Origin: Pseudomonadota bacterium | GTDB lineage: Bacteria > Pseudomonadota > Gammaproteobacteria > Steroidobacterales > Steroidobacteraceae | Reading direction: 5' to 3' | DNA length: 5,575 nucleotides | NCBI GenBank assembly: GCA_021779875.1 | Contig: JAJXZV010000374.1 | Coordinates: forward strand, 1 to 5,575 | Part shown: positions 1 to 5,575 of the stretch, piece by piece | Numbering within the stretch: position 1 is the first letter of the stretch | How the letters are laid out: each line of letters starts with the position of its first letter | Made by a program: the position numbers and the translations under genes | Notes under the pieces: generated by a model | The model's input: the letters and a program-made list of their open reading frames with translations, nothing else | Told to the model about the DNA's origin: nothing | Database searches by the model: none

Positions 1-758
1 GTCCGGAGCCTGCGCGTCCGGTGGTGCCGCCGAGCGCGCCGAACGCGCCGAACGCGCCGGCGGCGCCGGAGTCGGTTCCGGACGCGGTGCCGCGCGCCGA
101 GCCGCGCGCCCATCTCGGCAATCCTCCGTTCTACGACGTGTTCGGCAAGCGCTACTACGTGCTGTCCTCGAGCATGGGTTACGTGGAGCGCGGCGTCGCG
201 TCCTGGTACGGACCGGGCTTCCACGAGGTGCGCACCTCCACCGGCGAGCCCTACGACATGTACGGCATGACGGCGGCCCACCGCACCCTGCCCCTGCCCA
301 CCTACGTGCGGGTGACCAATCTGCAGAACGGCCGCAGCTGCGTGGTTCGGGTCAACGATCGCGGACCGTTCGTCGGCAACCGCATCATCGATTTGTCCTA
401 CACGGCCGCGGCCAAGCTCGACATGCTGCGCAACGGCACCGCCATGGTCGAGGTGCGCGCCGTGGATCCGGGCGAGCCGGCGGCCCCCGGGCAGACCGCC
501 GCCGCGCGGACCGCCGCCGCGCACCCTCCCTGGTTCGTCCAGGCAGGCGCGTTCGCCGATCCGTCGAACGCCGAGCGGCTGGCGACCCGCCTGCGCGAAG
601 GCGGGTACGGCAACATCCAGGTGCGCGACGACCTGGTGGCCGGACGCCGCCTGTACCGCGTGCGCGTGGGGCCGGTGGCCGACGTCGCCGAGTTCGACCG
701 CGTCGCCGCCGCGCTCGAGCGCACCGGCATCCGCGACGCGCGACTCGCCCCGGATTGA
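1..758 (+). CDS. rlpA: RlpA-family septal lytic transglycosylase with SPOR domain, 5' end cut off
   Basis: RlpA is an envelope lytic transglycosylase, usually a lipoprotein, that cleaves denuded glycan strands at the division septum. The frame is already open at base 3, so the N-terminus with its expected lipobox signal is outside the window; the GTG at 21 is not a convincing start. Counting residues from that codon: a Pro/Ala-rich linker (1-36), a double-psi beta-barrel domain (about 55-135) with [27 protein letters not shown] and VNDRGPF, an Ala-rich linker (about 150-167), and a SPOR domain (about 168-243) that should bind denuded septal peptidoglycan. Residues E76, D79 and H87 have the same spacing as the catalytic E120, D123 and H131 of Pseudomonas aeruginosa RlpA, so the enzyme looks active rather than a non-catalytic relative. 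It lies 85 bases upstream of a PBP5-type gene, the common rlpA-dacA pairing. Family assignment is very secure. Confidence 0.95.
   Translation, partial: PEPARPVVPPSAPNAPNAPAAPESVPDAVPRAEPRAHLGNPPFYDVFGKRYYVLSSSMGYVERGVASWYGPGFHEVRTSTGEPYDMYGMTAAHRTLPLPTYVRVTNLQNGRSCVVRVNDRGPFVGNRIIDLSYTAAAKLDMLRNGTAMVEVRAVDPGEPAAPGQTAAARTAAAHPPWFVQAGAFADPSNAERLATRLREGGYGNIQVRDDLVAGRRLYRVRVGPVADVAEFDRVAAALERTGIRDARLAPD
36..71 (+). repeat. Four tandem 9-base units coding for Ala-Pro-X in the RlpA linker
   Basis: Four consecutive in-frame 9-mers begin with GCGCCG: GCGCCGAAC twice (36-44, 45-53), then GCGCCGGCG (54-62) and GCGCCGGAG (63-71). They encode APN, APN, APA and APE in the Pro-rich segment before the barrel domain. 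This is a small coding minisatellite that could change linker length by slippage without shifting frame. Confidence 0.75.
493..522 (+). repeat. Two tandem 15-base units in the Ala-rich linker between DPBB and SPOR
   Basis: The 14-mer GACCGCCGCCGCGC occurs at 494-507 and again at 509-522, giving a 15-base period that encodes TAAAR followed by TAAAH. It lies exactly between the two folded domains of RlpA, so it is probably a slippage-derived flexible spacer with no separate function. Confidence 0.7.
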
Positions 759-784
759 CCGGCCGGCCCGGCGCCGATGCGCCA

Positions 785-803
785 CGATCGCGCGCCGATC
801 GCG
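785..803. repeat. Direct repeat of CGATCGCG, 11-base period, upstream of the carboxypeptidase gene
   Basis: CGATCGCG is found at 785-792 and 796-803 in the only real intergenic gap on the plus strand. The copies are spaced about one helical turn apart and end just before the possible -10 element. Each copy is GC-rich and contains a GATC site. This could be a regulator site or chance in such biased sequence. Confidence 0.3.
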
Positions 804-804
804 T

Positions 805-810
805 TAGACT
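805..810 (+). promoter_or_regulatory. Possible -10 element for the carboxypeptidase-dat-ybeD operon
   Basis: TAGACT in the context GTTAGACTACGCGCC is the only relatively AT-rich spot between rlpA and the next gene and matches TATAAT at four of six positions. It lies 33 bases before the ATG, a plausible leader length. No good -35 hexamer is visible 16-18 bases upstream, so the call rests mainly on position and composition. Cotranscription with rlpA is not excluded, since no terminator is seen in the gap. Confidence 0.3.
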
Positions 811-825
811 ACGCGCCTTCTTCCA

Positions 826-831
826 GCGAGG
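826..831 (+). promoter_or_regulatory. Weak ribosome binding site for the carboxypeptidase gene
   Basis: GCGAGG, with core GAGG at 828-831, lies 12 bases before the ATG at 844. The spacing is slightly long. It supports the ATG at 844 as the start, as does the signal-like N-terminus that follows directly. Confidence 0.4.
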
Positions 832-843
832 TTCTCGTCCACC

Positions 844-1998
844 ATGACACGTTTCCAGCAGGCCTGGATCGGCTGCATCGCCATCTGGTCGTTCTCGGCC
901 GCCGCGCAGAGCCCGGCCACAGGCGCCTCCGCCATCCCCACGCCGCCCGCGGTCGATGCCCGTGCCTACATCCTGGTCGATTACCGCACCGATCGGACCT
1001 TGGCCGCGAAGGATGCGACGGCGCGCATGGAGCCGGCGAGCCTGACCAAGCTGATGACCTCCTATCTCGTGTTCCAGCAGCTCGCGGCGGGCAAGCTCAA
1101 GCTCGACGAGCCGGTGGTGGTGAGCGAGCACGCCTGGCGCTCCGAGGGTTCGCGCACCTTCATCGAGCTCGGCAAGCCGGTGTCGGTCGAGCAGCTCATC
1201 CTCGGCATGATCGTGCAGTCGGGCAACGACGCCACCATCGCGCTCGCCGAGCGGGTCGCGGGCACCGAGGAGACCTTCGCCCAGATGATGAACACCGCGG
1301 CGCAGGGCCTCGGCATGGTGGGATCGCACTTCGAGAACAGCACCGGGCTGCCCGCCGCGCAGCACTACACCACGGCGCGCGACATGTCGCTGCTCGCGAT
1401 CGCCCTGATCCGCGACTTTCCGCAGTATTACAAATACTTCTCGATGCACGAATTCGTGCACAACGGCATCCGTCAGCAGAACCGCAACGGACTGCTCGAG
1501 AAGGATCCCACCGTCGACGGGCTGAAGACCGGCCACACGGAGTCGGCGGGCTTTTGCCTGGTGACCTCCTCGCTGCGCTCCGGCATGCGGCTCGTGTCCG
1601 TGGTGCTCGGCTCGGGCACCTTCAAGGGGCGTGAGGCCGCGAGCGCGGCGCTGCTCAATTACGGCTTCACCTTCTACGACACGCAGCTCGTGGCCCGCGG
1701 CGGCGCCAAGCTGGCCGCGACGCCGGTGTGGAAGGGGGCGGAACCCATCATCGACGTCGGCATCAAGGGCGATCTGTACGTGACCGTGCCGCGCGACCTG
1801 GCCAAGGACGTCAAGACCTCGGTGGATCTGCGCCCGCGCCTGATCGCGCCGTTGGCTGCGAACGCCGACATCGGCGAGCTGCGCGTCACCGTGGGCGGGC
1901 GGCCGCTCGCGACCGAGCCGCTGCATCCGCTGAAGGCCGTGCCGGCCGGCGGCTGGTGGCGCAGCCTCGTCGACACCGTGCGGCTGTGGCTCGCATGA
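844..1998 (+). CDS. dacC: D-alanyl-D-alanine carboxypeptidase, PBP5/6 family
   Basis: This low-molecular-mass penicillin-binding protein removes the terminal D-Ala from peptidoglycan pentapeptides in the periplasm. The 384 residues begin with a probable signal peptide (hydrophobic 8-21, likely cleavage after AAA at 19-21). Serine peptidase family S11 motifs are all present: S66-L-T-K69 with the acylating serine, S126-G-N128, and K228-T-G230, spaced much as in E. coli PBP5. A PBP5-type C-terminal beta domain follows (about 280-365), then a Trp/Leu-rich amphipathic tail (GGWWRSLVDTVRLWLA) typical of the membrane anchor. Length is normal for the family (about 380-400). The stop overlaps the start of the aminotransferase gene as ATGA, indicating translational coupling. 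It could equally be named dacA; the sequence does not separate PBP5 from PBP6 orthologs. Confidence 0.95.
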   Translation: MTRFQQAWIGCIAIWSFSAAAQSPATGASAIPTPPAVDARAYILVDYRTDRTLAAKDATARMEPASLTKLMTSYLVFQQLAAGKLKLDEPVVVSEHAWRSEGSRTFIELGKPVSVEQLILGMIVQSGNDATIALAERVAGTEETFAQMMNTAAQGLGMVGSHFENSTGLPAAQHYTTARDMSLLAIALIRDFPQYYKYFSMHEFVHNGIRQQNRNGLLEKDPTVDGLKTGHTESAGFCLVTSSLRSGMRLVSVVLGSGTFKGREAASAALLNYGFTFYDTQLVARGGAKLAATPVWKGAEPIIDVGIKGDLYVTVPRDLAKDVKTSVDLRPRLIAPLAANADIGELRVTVGGRPLATEPLHPLKAVPAGGWWRSLVDTVRLWLA

Positions 1999-2870
1999 GC
2001 CGGCCGCTGCCGATCTGCTACCTGAACGGGACGTGCCTGCCGCTCGAGCAGGCGCGGGTCTCGCCGCTCGATCGGGCCTTCCTGTTCGGCGACGCGGTGT
2101 ACGAGGTGATTCCGGTCTACGGCGGGCGGCCGTTCCGGCTGCGCGAGCACCTCCACCGGCTGGATCGCAGCCTCGCCGGCATCCGCATGCCGCCGCCGCT
2201 GTCGCACGGCGAGTGGGCCGCGGTCTGCGCGGACCTCCTGGCGCGCAACGGCGCGGGCGACGCCTATCTCTACCTGCAGGTCACCCGCGGCGCCGAGCAC
2301 GGCCGCAGCCATTCCTGGCCCGACGGTCTGCGGCCCACCCTGTTCGCGTACGCCTCGGAGCTCGAGCCGCTCGCGGGCAAACTGGTCGAGGAAGGCGTGT
2401 CGGCGGTCACGGCCGAGGACACGCGCTGGGCGCGGCGCGACATCAAGTCCACCGCGCTGCTCGCCAACGTGCTGCTGAAGCGGCTCGCCGTGGACGCCGG
2501 GGCGTTCGAGACCATCCTGCTCGAGGACGGCGCCCTGACCGAGGGCTCGTCCACCACCGTGCACGTCGTCAAGGATGGCATCCTGCGCACGCCGCCGAAC
2601 GGCCGGCACATCCTGCCGGGCACGACCCGCGACGTGGTGACCGAGCTGGCCGCGCGCATGGGGCTGCCCAGCGCGAGCGAGGCCGTTCCCGAGGCCCTGC
2701 TGCGCGAGGCGGACGAGATCTGGCTGGCCTTCTCCACCCGGGGCGTGCTGCCGGTCACCCGGCTCGACGGCCGGCCCGTCGGCGGCGGCCGCCCCGGACC
2801 CTGGTACGCGCGCATGCACGCCGCGTTCCTCGCCTACATCCGCGAGCTCGCGGGGACGCCGGCGCTGTGA
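1995..2870 (+). CDS. dat: D-amino acid aminotransferase (fold type IV, PLP-dependent)
   Basis: Predicted to interconvert D-alanine plus 2-oxoglutarate and pyruvate plus D-glutamate in the cytoplasm. The ATG at 1995 sits in an ATGA overlap with the previous stop; the reading frame is open further upstream but that part is antiparallel-free shadow inside the carboxypeptidase gene. The 291 residues match the family length (about 280-290). Class IV features: N-terminal YLNG and SPLDRAFLFGDAVYEVIPVY (23-42), LQVTRG (94-99) as in Bacillus D-amino acid transaminases, the PLP lysine K151 in DIKSTALLANV, E183 in LTEGSSTTV that should contact the pyridine nitrogen, and PGTTRDVV in the cofactor phosphate region. 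Branched-chain aminotransferase or aminodeoxychorismate lyase are alternatives within the fold, but the VTRG and DIKS motifs and the PBP neighbour favour Dat. Confidence 0.87.
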   Translation: MSRPLPICYLNGTCLPLEQARVSPLDRAFLFGDAVYEVIPVYGGRPFRLREHLHRLDRSLAGIRMPPPLSHGEWAAVCADLLARNGAGDAYLYLQVTRGAEHGRSHSWPDGLRPTLFAYASELEPLAGKLVEEGVSAVTAEDTRWARRDIKSTALLANVLLKRLAVDAGAFETILLEDGALTEGSSTTVHVVKDGILRTPPNGRHILPGTTRDVVTELAARMGLPSASEAVPEALLREADEIWLAFSTRGVLPVTRLDGRPVGGGRPGPWYARMHAAFLAYIRELAGTPAL

Positions 2871-3130
2871 GCGAGCCGCCGGTCCTGCAATTCCCGCTCG
2901 AGTTCCCGATCAAGGTCATGGGGCGCCACGATGCGGACCTGCGCCGGATCACCCAGCCCATCATCGAGCGCCACGCCGGCCCGCTGCAGGAATCGAGCGT
3001 GCGCGTGCGTGCGAGCGGCGACGGCAACTTCCTGGCGCTCACCTACACGGTGACCGCCACCAGCCGCGAGCAGCTCGACGCGATCTACCGGGAACTAACC
3101 GCCTGCGAAGCGGTGCTGATGGCGCTCTGA
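2867..3130 (+). CDS. ybeD: YbeD / DUF493 family small protein
   Basis: The 87-residue product is the same length as E. coli YbeD and carries its hallmarks: LEFPIKVMG near the N-terminus, a central GNFLALTYTVTATSREQL segment, and a C-terminal [14 protein letters not shown]. The family adopts a small alpha/beta fold resembling ACT-type regulatory domains; its function is not established, although the gene is often next to lipB. I chose the GTG at 2867, which overlaps the upstream stop as GTGA and has GGGGA at 2852-2856 as a ribosome binding site; the longer open frame upstream is out of phase inside dat. Its last 46 bases overlap the 3' end of lipB on the opposite strand. Confidence 0.9.
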   Translation: MSEPPVLQFPLEFPIKVMGRHDADLRRITQPIIERHAGPLQESSVRVRASGDGNFLALTYTVTATSREQLDAIYRELTACEAVLMAL

Positions 3131-3753
3131 GCGCGACGGCCGAAGCCGAGCCCTTCGAGCAGGTGCGGCAGCAGCCCGCGCGCGGCGCCGGCGCAGTCCG
3201 AAACCGCGCACAAGTCCGCGAGCCGGGTGACCGCGAGGCCCCGATAACCGCACACGTCTATGCGCCCGAAGGGCTCGAGATCGAGCGAGACGTTGAGCGC
3301 GAGCCCGTGATAGCTCGAGCCGCGGCGCACCCTCAGGCCCACGCTCGCGAGCTTCGCCGCGCCGACGTACACGCCCGGCGCCTCGCGCGAGCCGCGGGCC
3401 GCGACGCCCTGCTCGGCCGCATACGCGACCACCGCGCCCTCGAGCACCTCGACCAGCCGCCGCACGCCGAGCGACAGCCGCCGCAGGTCGAGCAGCGGGT
3501 ACACGACGAGCTGTCCCGGGCCGTGATAAGTCACCTGCCCGCCGCGGTCGATCTGCAGCACGGGAATGGCGCCCGGCGCCAGCACGTGCTCGCGGCGCGC
3601 GTTCAAGCCCAGCGTGAACACCGGCGGATGTTCCAGGAACCAGATCTCGTCGGGAGTCGACGGGCCGCGCTCCTCCGTGAATCTCTGCATCGCCCGCCAC
3701 GTCGGTTCGTAATCGACCAGGCCGAGATGCCGGACGATCGGCGCGGGCGTCAT
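3085..3753 (-). CDS. lipB: Octanoyl-[ACP]:protein N-octanoyltransferase LipB
   Basis: LipB moves octanoate from acyl carrier protein to a lysine of lipoyl domains, the first step of endogenous lipoate assembly in the cytoplasm. The 222-residue product shows the family signature [20 protein letters not shown] (70-89), the catalytic lysine K134 in [31 protein letters not shown] (148-162), and the catalytic cysteine C168 in [13 protein letters not shown]; these match K135 and C169 of the E. coli enzyme. The residue before the cysteine is Val where many homologs have Pro. The ATG at 3753 overlaps the lipA stop as ATGA, and a GGGCGGGG stretch just upstream may help initiation. The conserved domain ends near GLGFG, leaving a tail of about 17 residues ([17 protein letters not shown]) encoded largely antisense to ybeD. 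Confidence 0.95.
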   Translation of the reverse strand: MTPAPIVRHLGLVDYEPTWRAMQRFTEERGPSTPDEIWFLEHPPVFTLGLNARREHVLAPGAIPVLQIDRGGQVTYHGPGQLVVYPLLDLRRLSLGVRRLVEVLEGAVVAYAAEQGVAARGSREAPGVYVGAAKLASVGLRVRRGSSYHGLALNVSLDLEPFGRIDVCGYRGLAVTRLADLCAVSDCAGAARGLLPHLLEGLGFGRRAQSAISTASQAVSSR

Positions 3754-4757
3754 GCCCCGCCCGGCGGACGGTCCGGCGCGGGGCGCGCGAGCGCGGCGTT
3801 GTCGAGGCCCGCGTTGTTGCGCGCCAGCGCGCGTTCGGCGCGGTAGCTCGAGCGCACCAGCGGTCCGGACACGCACTCGAGGAAGCCGAGCCGCAGGGCC
3901 CACTCGCGGTACTGGTCGAACGATTCCGGGGTCACGAAGCGTTCGACCGGCAGGTGGTGCGGCGTCGGCCTGAGGTATTGGCCGAGCGTCAGGATGTCGA
4001 CCTGGACCTCGCGCAGATCCCGCATGGTGCCGAGGATCTCCTCGTCGCTCTCGCCGAGGCCCAGCATCAGGCTGGTCTTGGTGAGCAGGTCCGGCCGATG
4101 CCGCTTGGCGACGGCGAGCACCTCGAGGGTGCGCCGGTAGCCCGCGCGCGGATCGCGCACCGGATGGGTCAATCGCTCGACCGTCTCGACGTTCTGCGCG
4201 AAAACCTCCGGGCCCGCATCGACCACCGCGCGCACGCAGTCGCCCGCGCCGGAGAAATCGGGCGTGAGCGCCTCGACCGCCGTCCCGGGCGTGCGGCGCT
4301 TGATCGCGCGGATCGCGGCGGCGTAGTGCGCCGCGCCGCCATCCGGCAGATCGTCGCGGTCCACGGAGGTGAGCACCACGTAGGTCAGGCCCATCAGCTC
4401 GACCGATCGCGCGACGTTCTCCGGCTCCTCGGCATCGAGCCAGCCGCGCGGATTGCCGGTGTCCACCGCGCAGAATCGGCACGCGCGGGTGCACACCGAG
4501 CCCATCAGCATGATGGTGGCGGTGCCGGCGTTCCAGCACTCGCCGATGTTCGGGCACTTCGCCTCCTCGCAGACGGTGCTCAGGGCGTGATCACGCACGA
4601 TGTGCTTGACGGCCGAGAAGCGCGCGCCGGCCGGCATGGGCGCGCGCAGCCACGCAGGCTTGCGCAGTGCCGCACCGGCAGGCTCCCCCTGCTTGATGCC
4701 GTCCTTGATCGCCGTGAAACCGTGGGGCGTCAGGTACTTCTCGCCGCTCTTCGCCAT
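3750..4757 (-). CDS. lipA: Lipoyl synthase LipA (radical SAM)
   Basis: LipA inserts two sulfur atoms into protein-bound octanoyl chains, working after LipB. The 335 residues contain the auxiliary-cluster motif C63-x4-C68-x5-C74 ([12 protein letters not shown]), the radical SAM motif C89-x3-C93-x2-C96 (CTRACRFC), [13 protein letters not shown] (129-141), [10 protein letters not shown] (227-236), [19 protein letters not shown] (256-274), and the C-terminal [10 protein letters not shown] whose serine ligates the auxiliary cluster. The N-terminal 35 residues and the Ala/Pro-rich last 25 are variable in the family. The ATG at 4757 follows the murU stop by 9 bases; an AAGATGG run upstream is only a weak ribosome binding site. 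FCAVDTG, VRDPRA and [10 protein letters not shown] differ from the E. coli/Pseudomonas versions as I recall them (FCDV-HG, RPGA, KSGLMVGLGE). Function is very secure. Confidence 0.97.
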   Translation of the reverse strand: MAKSGEKYLTPHGFTAIKDGIKQGEPAGAALRKPAWLRAPMPAGARFSAVKHIVRDHALSTVCEEAKCPNIGECWNAGTATIMLMGSVCTRACRFCAVDTGNPRGWLDAEEPENVARSVELMGLTYVVLTSVDRDDLPDGGAAHYAAAIRAIKRRTPGTAVEALTPDFSGAGDCVRAVVDAGPEVFAQNVETVERLTHPVRDPRAGYRRTLEVLAVAKRHRPDLLTKTSLMLGLGESDEEILGTMRDLREVQVDILTLGQYLRPTPHHLPVERFVTPESFDQYREWALRLGFLECVSGPLVRSSYRAERALARNNAGLDNAALARPAPDRPPGGA

Positions 4758-4766
4758 GCGACCATC

Positions 4767-5459
4767 TTAGCGCAAAGCGCCGCCGTTCAAGGCCTCGAGC
4801 CGCTGCGGCGTGCCGACGTCCTCCCAGGATCCCGCGTACAGCTCCGCCGAGCATCGGCCCGCCGCCATCGAGCGCAGCAGCAAGGGCTTCAGCGGAAACA
4901 CCCCGTCGGTGCAGCCGGCGAAGAAGGCCGCCCGATACGCCGCGATTCCGGAGAAGGTGTGCAGCCGTGCGCTCTCGGCCACCGCCAGCCCCGCCGCGAG
5001 GCCGAAGTCGCCCCGCGGATGCTGCGGCGGATTCGCCACCAGCACCAGGTGCGCATCGTGCGCCGCGCCGAGCCGCAGGCGCTCGAAGGGATAATCCGTG
5101 AAGACGTCGCCGTTCACCACGGCGAACGGCCGCTCGCCGAGCAGGGCGAGCGCCCGGAAGATGCCGCCGGCGGTCTCCAGCGCGCGCGGCTCCTCGACGC
5201 TGTAGGCGATCCTCGCCCCGTAGCGCGAGCCGTCGCCGAGACGGTCCTGGATCATGGACCCGAGCCAGGCCAGATTGATCACCAGGCGCTCGATGCCGGC
5301 GCGCACCAGCCGCTCGACGTGGCGCTCGATCAGCGTCTGGCCGCGCACCTCGAGCAGCGGCTTCGGCAGCCGGTCCGTGAGCGGCCGCATCCGCTCGCCG
5401 CGCCCGGCCGCCAGGATCATCGCGGCCCGCGGCCGCTCGCCGTCCTCCGACCCGCTCAC
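4767..5459 (-). CDS. murU: N-acetylmuramate alpha-1-phosphate uridylyltransferase MurU
   Basis: MurU makes UDP-MurNAc from MurNAc-1-phosphate and UTP in the cytoplasm, the last step of the AmgK-MurU salvage route that bypasses MurA/MurB. The product is a compact nucleotidyltransferase (230 residues from the GTG): MILAAGRGERMRPLTDRLPK (14-33) binds nucleotide, VVNGDVFTDYP contains the metal-binding D118, RGDFGL and TFSGIAAYR are typical of MurU, and WEDVGTPQRL (212-221) supplies the second metal aspartate D214. It lacks the long C-terminal domain of GlmU or of typical GDP-mannose pyrophosphorylases. The GTG at 5459 overlaps the previous stop as GTGA; an ATG at 5420 would give 217 residues, beginning MILAAG as in many homologs. 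Neither start has a clear ribosome binding site. A general sugar-1-phosphate nucleotidyltransferase is the alternative. Confidence 0.88.
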   Translation of the reverse strand: MSGSEDGERPRAAMILAAGRGERMRPLTDRLPKPLLEVRGQTLIERHVERLVRAGIERLVINLAWLGSMIQDRLGDGSRYGARIAYSVEEPRALETAGGIFRALALLGERPFAVVNGDVFTDYPFERLRLGAAHDAHLVLVANPPQHPRGDFGLAAGLAVAESARLHTFSGIAAYRAAFFAGCTDGVFPLKPLLLRSMAAGRCSAELYAGSWEDVGTPQRLEALNGGALR

Positions 5460-5575
5460 GGCGAGGCCGCGGCGGGTTCGCGCGCCTGCGCCAGGGCGAA
5501 CTGCGGCGCCACGCGGCGGGCGACGAATTCGCCGAAGGCGTGCGTCTGCGGATGGGCGGCCGCGGCGGCGCCCAC
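5456..5575 (-). CDS. C-terminal 39 residues of an upstream gene, probably AmgK (MurNAc/GlcNAc anomeric kinase)
   Basis: A frame open from the window edge ends in a TGA at 5458-5456 that overlaps the murU GTG as GTGA. The visible residues are an Ala-rich tail with HPQTHAFGEFVARRVAPQF. No catalytic motif is in view. The AmgK assignment is an inference from the tight coupling to murU, since amgK-murU pairs form the known MurNAc salvage route, and from a general resemblance to the helical end of aminoglycoside-phosphotransferase-like kinases. The coding status is well supported by the overlap; the identity is only moderately so. Confidence 0.5.
   Translation of the reverse strand: MGAAAAAHPQTHAFGEFVARRVAPQFALAQAREPAAASP

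Noticed and set aside
759..784. GC-rich inverted sequence after rlpA as a terminator
   Set aside because: CCGGCCGG and GGCGCC are short self-complementary words without a stable longer stem or a following T run.
385..1926. Long minus-strand open frame of 513 codons
   Set aside because: It is antisense to rlpA and the carboxypeptidase gene, is Arg/His-rich with no recognisable domain, and is explained by the scarcity of stop codons in GC-rich sequence.
1728..1994. Upstream extension of the dat reading frame
   Set aside because: The extra 89 codons lie out of phase inside the carboxypeptidase gene and encode low-complexity Arg/Ala sequence; the conserved aminotransferase begins at the ATG at 1995.
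2033..2866. Upstream extension of the ybeD reading frame
   Set aside because: This part is an out-of-phase shadow of dat; only the 87 codons from the GTG at 2867 match YbeD, and that length equals the family's usual length.
3163..3846. Plus-strand frame of 227 codons opposite lipB
   Set aside because: It has no recognisable motif, is rich in Arg, His and Ala, and faces fully conserved LipB coding sequence.
3754..4557. Possible LipB fusion to a long N-terminal extension
   Set aside because: The frame upstream of 3753 is an out-of-phase shadow of lipA; LipB has a normal start at the ATG in the ATGA overlap.

Overview
The window is a gene-dense, very GC-rich stretch from a Gram-negative proteobacterium. 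The gene set (RlpA, PBP5/6, YbeD, LipB, LipA, MurU) fits a Gammaproteobacterium or Betaproteobacterium; I cannot decide between them from sequence alone. Third codon positions are mostly G or C, which produces long open frames antisense to or out of phase with the real genes. Eight genes are supported: six complete, and one truncated at each window edge. I see no RNA gene, insertion sequence, CRISPR array or hairpin-plus-T-run terminator.

Plus strand, 1 to 3130: the end of rlpA (septal lytic transglycosylase with DPBB and SPOR domains), a short 85-base gap with a possible promoter, then a tightly coupled trio. The trio is a PBP5/6-type D-Ala-D-Ala carboxypeptidase, a D-amino acid aminotransferase (overlap ATGA) and YbeD/DUF493 (overlap GTGA).

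Minus strand, 5575 down to 3085: the C-terminus of a gene that is probably amgK, then murU (overlap GTGA), lipA (9-base gap) and lipB (overlap ATGA). The lipB stop lies 46 bases inside the 3' end of ybeD, so the two operons converge and overlap tail to tail.

Functionally, five of the eight genes concern peptidoglycan turnover: glycan cleavage (RlpA), D-Ala trimming (carboxypeptidase), D-amino acid metabolism (Dat) and MurNAc salvage to UDP-MurNAc (AmgK, MurU). The other three belong to or neighbour lipoate synthesis: LipB transfers octanoate, LipA inserts sulfur, and YbeD is a small protein of unclear role often found beside lipB. The most notable points are the orientation and order of lipA and lipB relative to the E. 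coli arrangement, LipA motifs that look unlike the E. coli/Pseudomonas type, and the convergent overlap of ybeD with lipB. I did not find a clearly new system; this is mostly housekeeping content in a slightly unusual arrangement.
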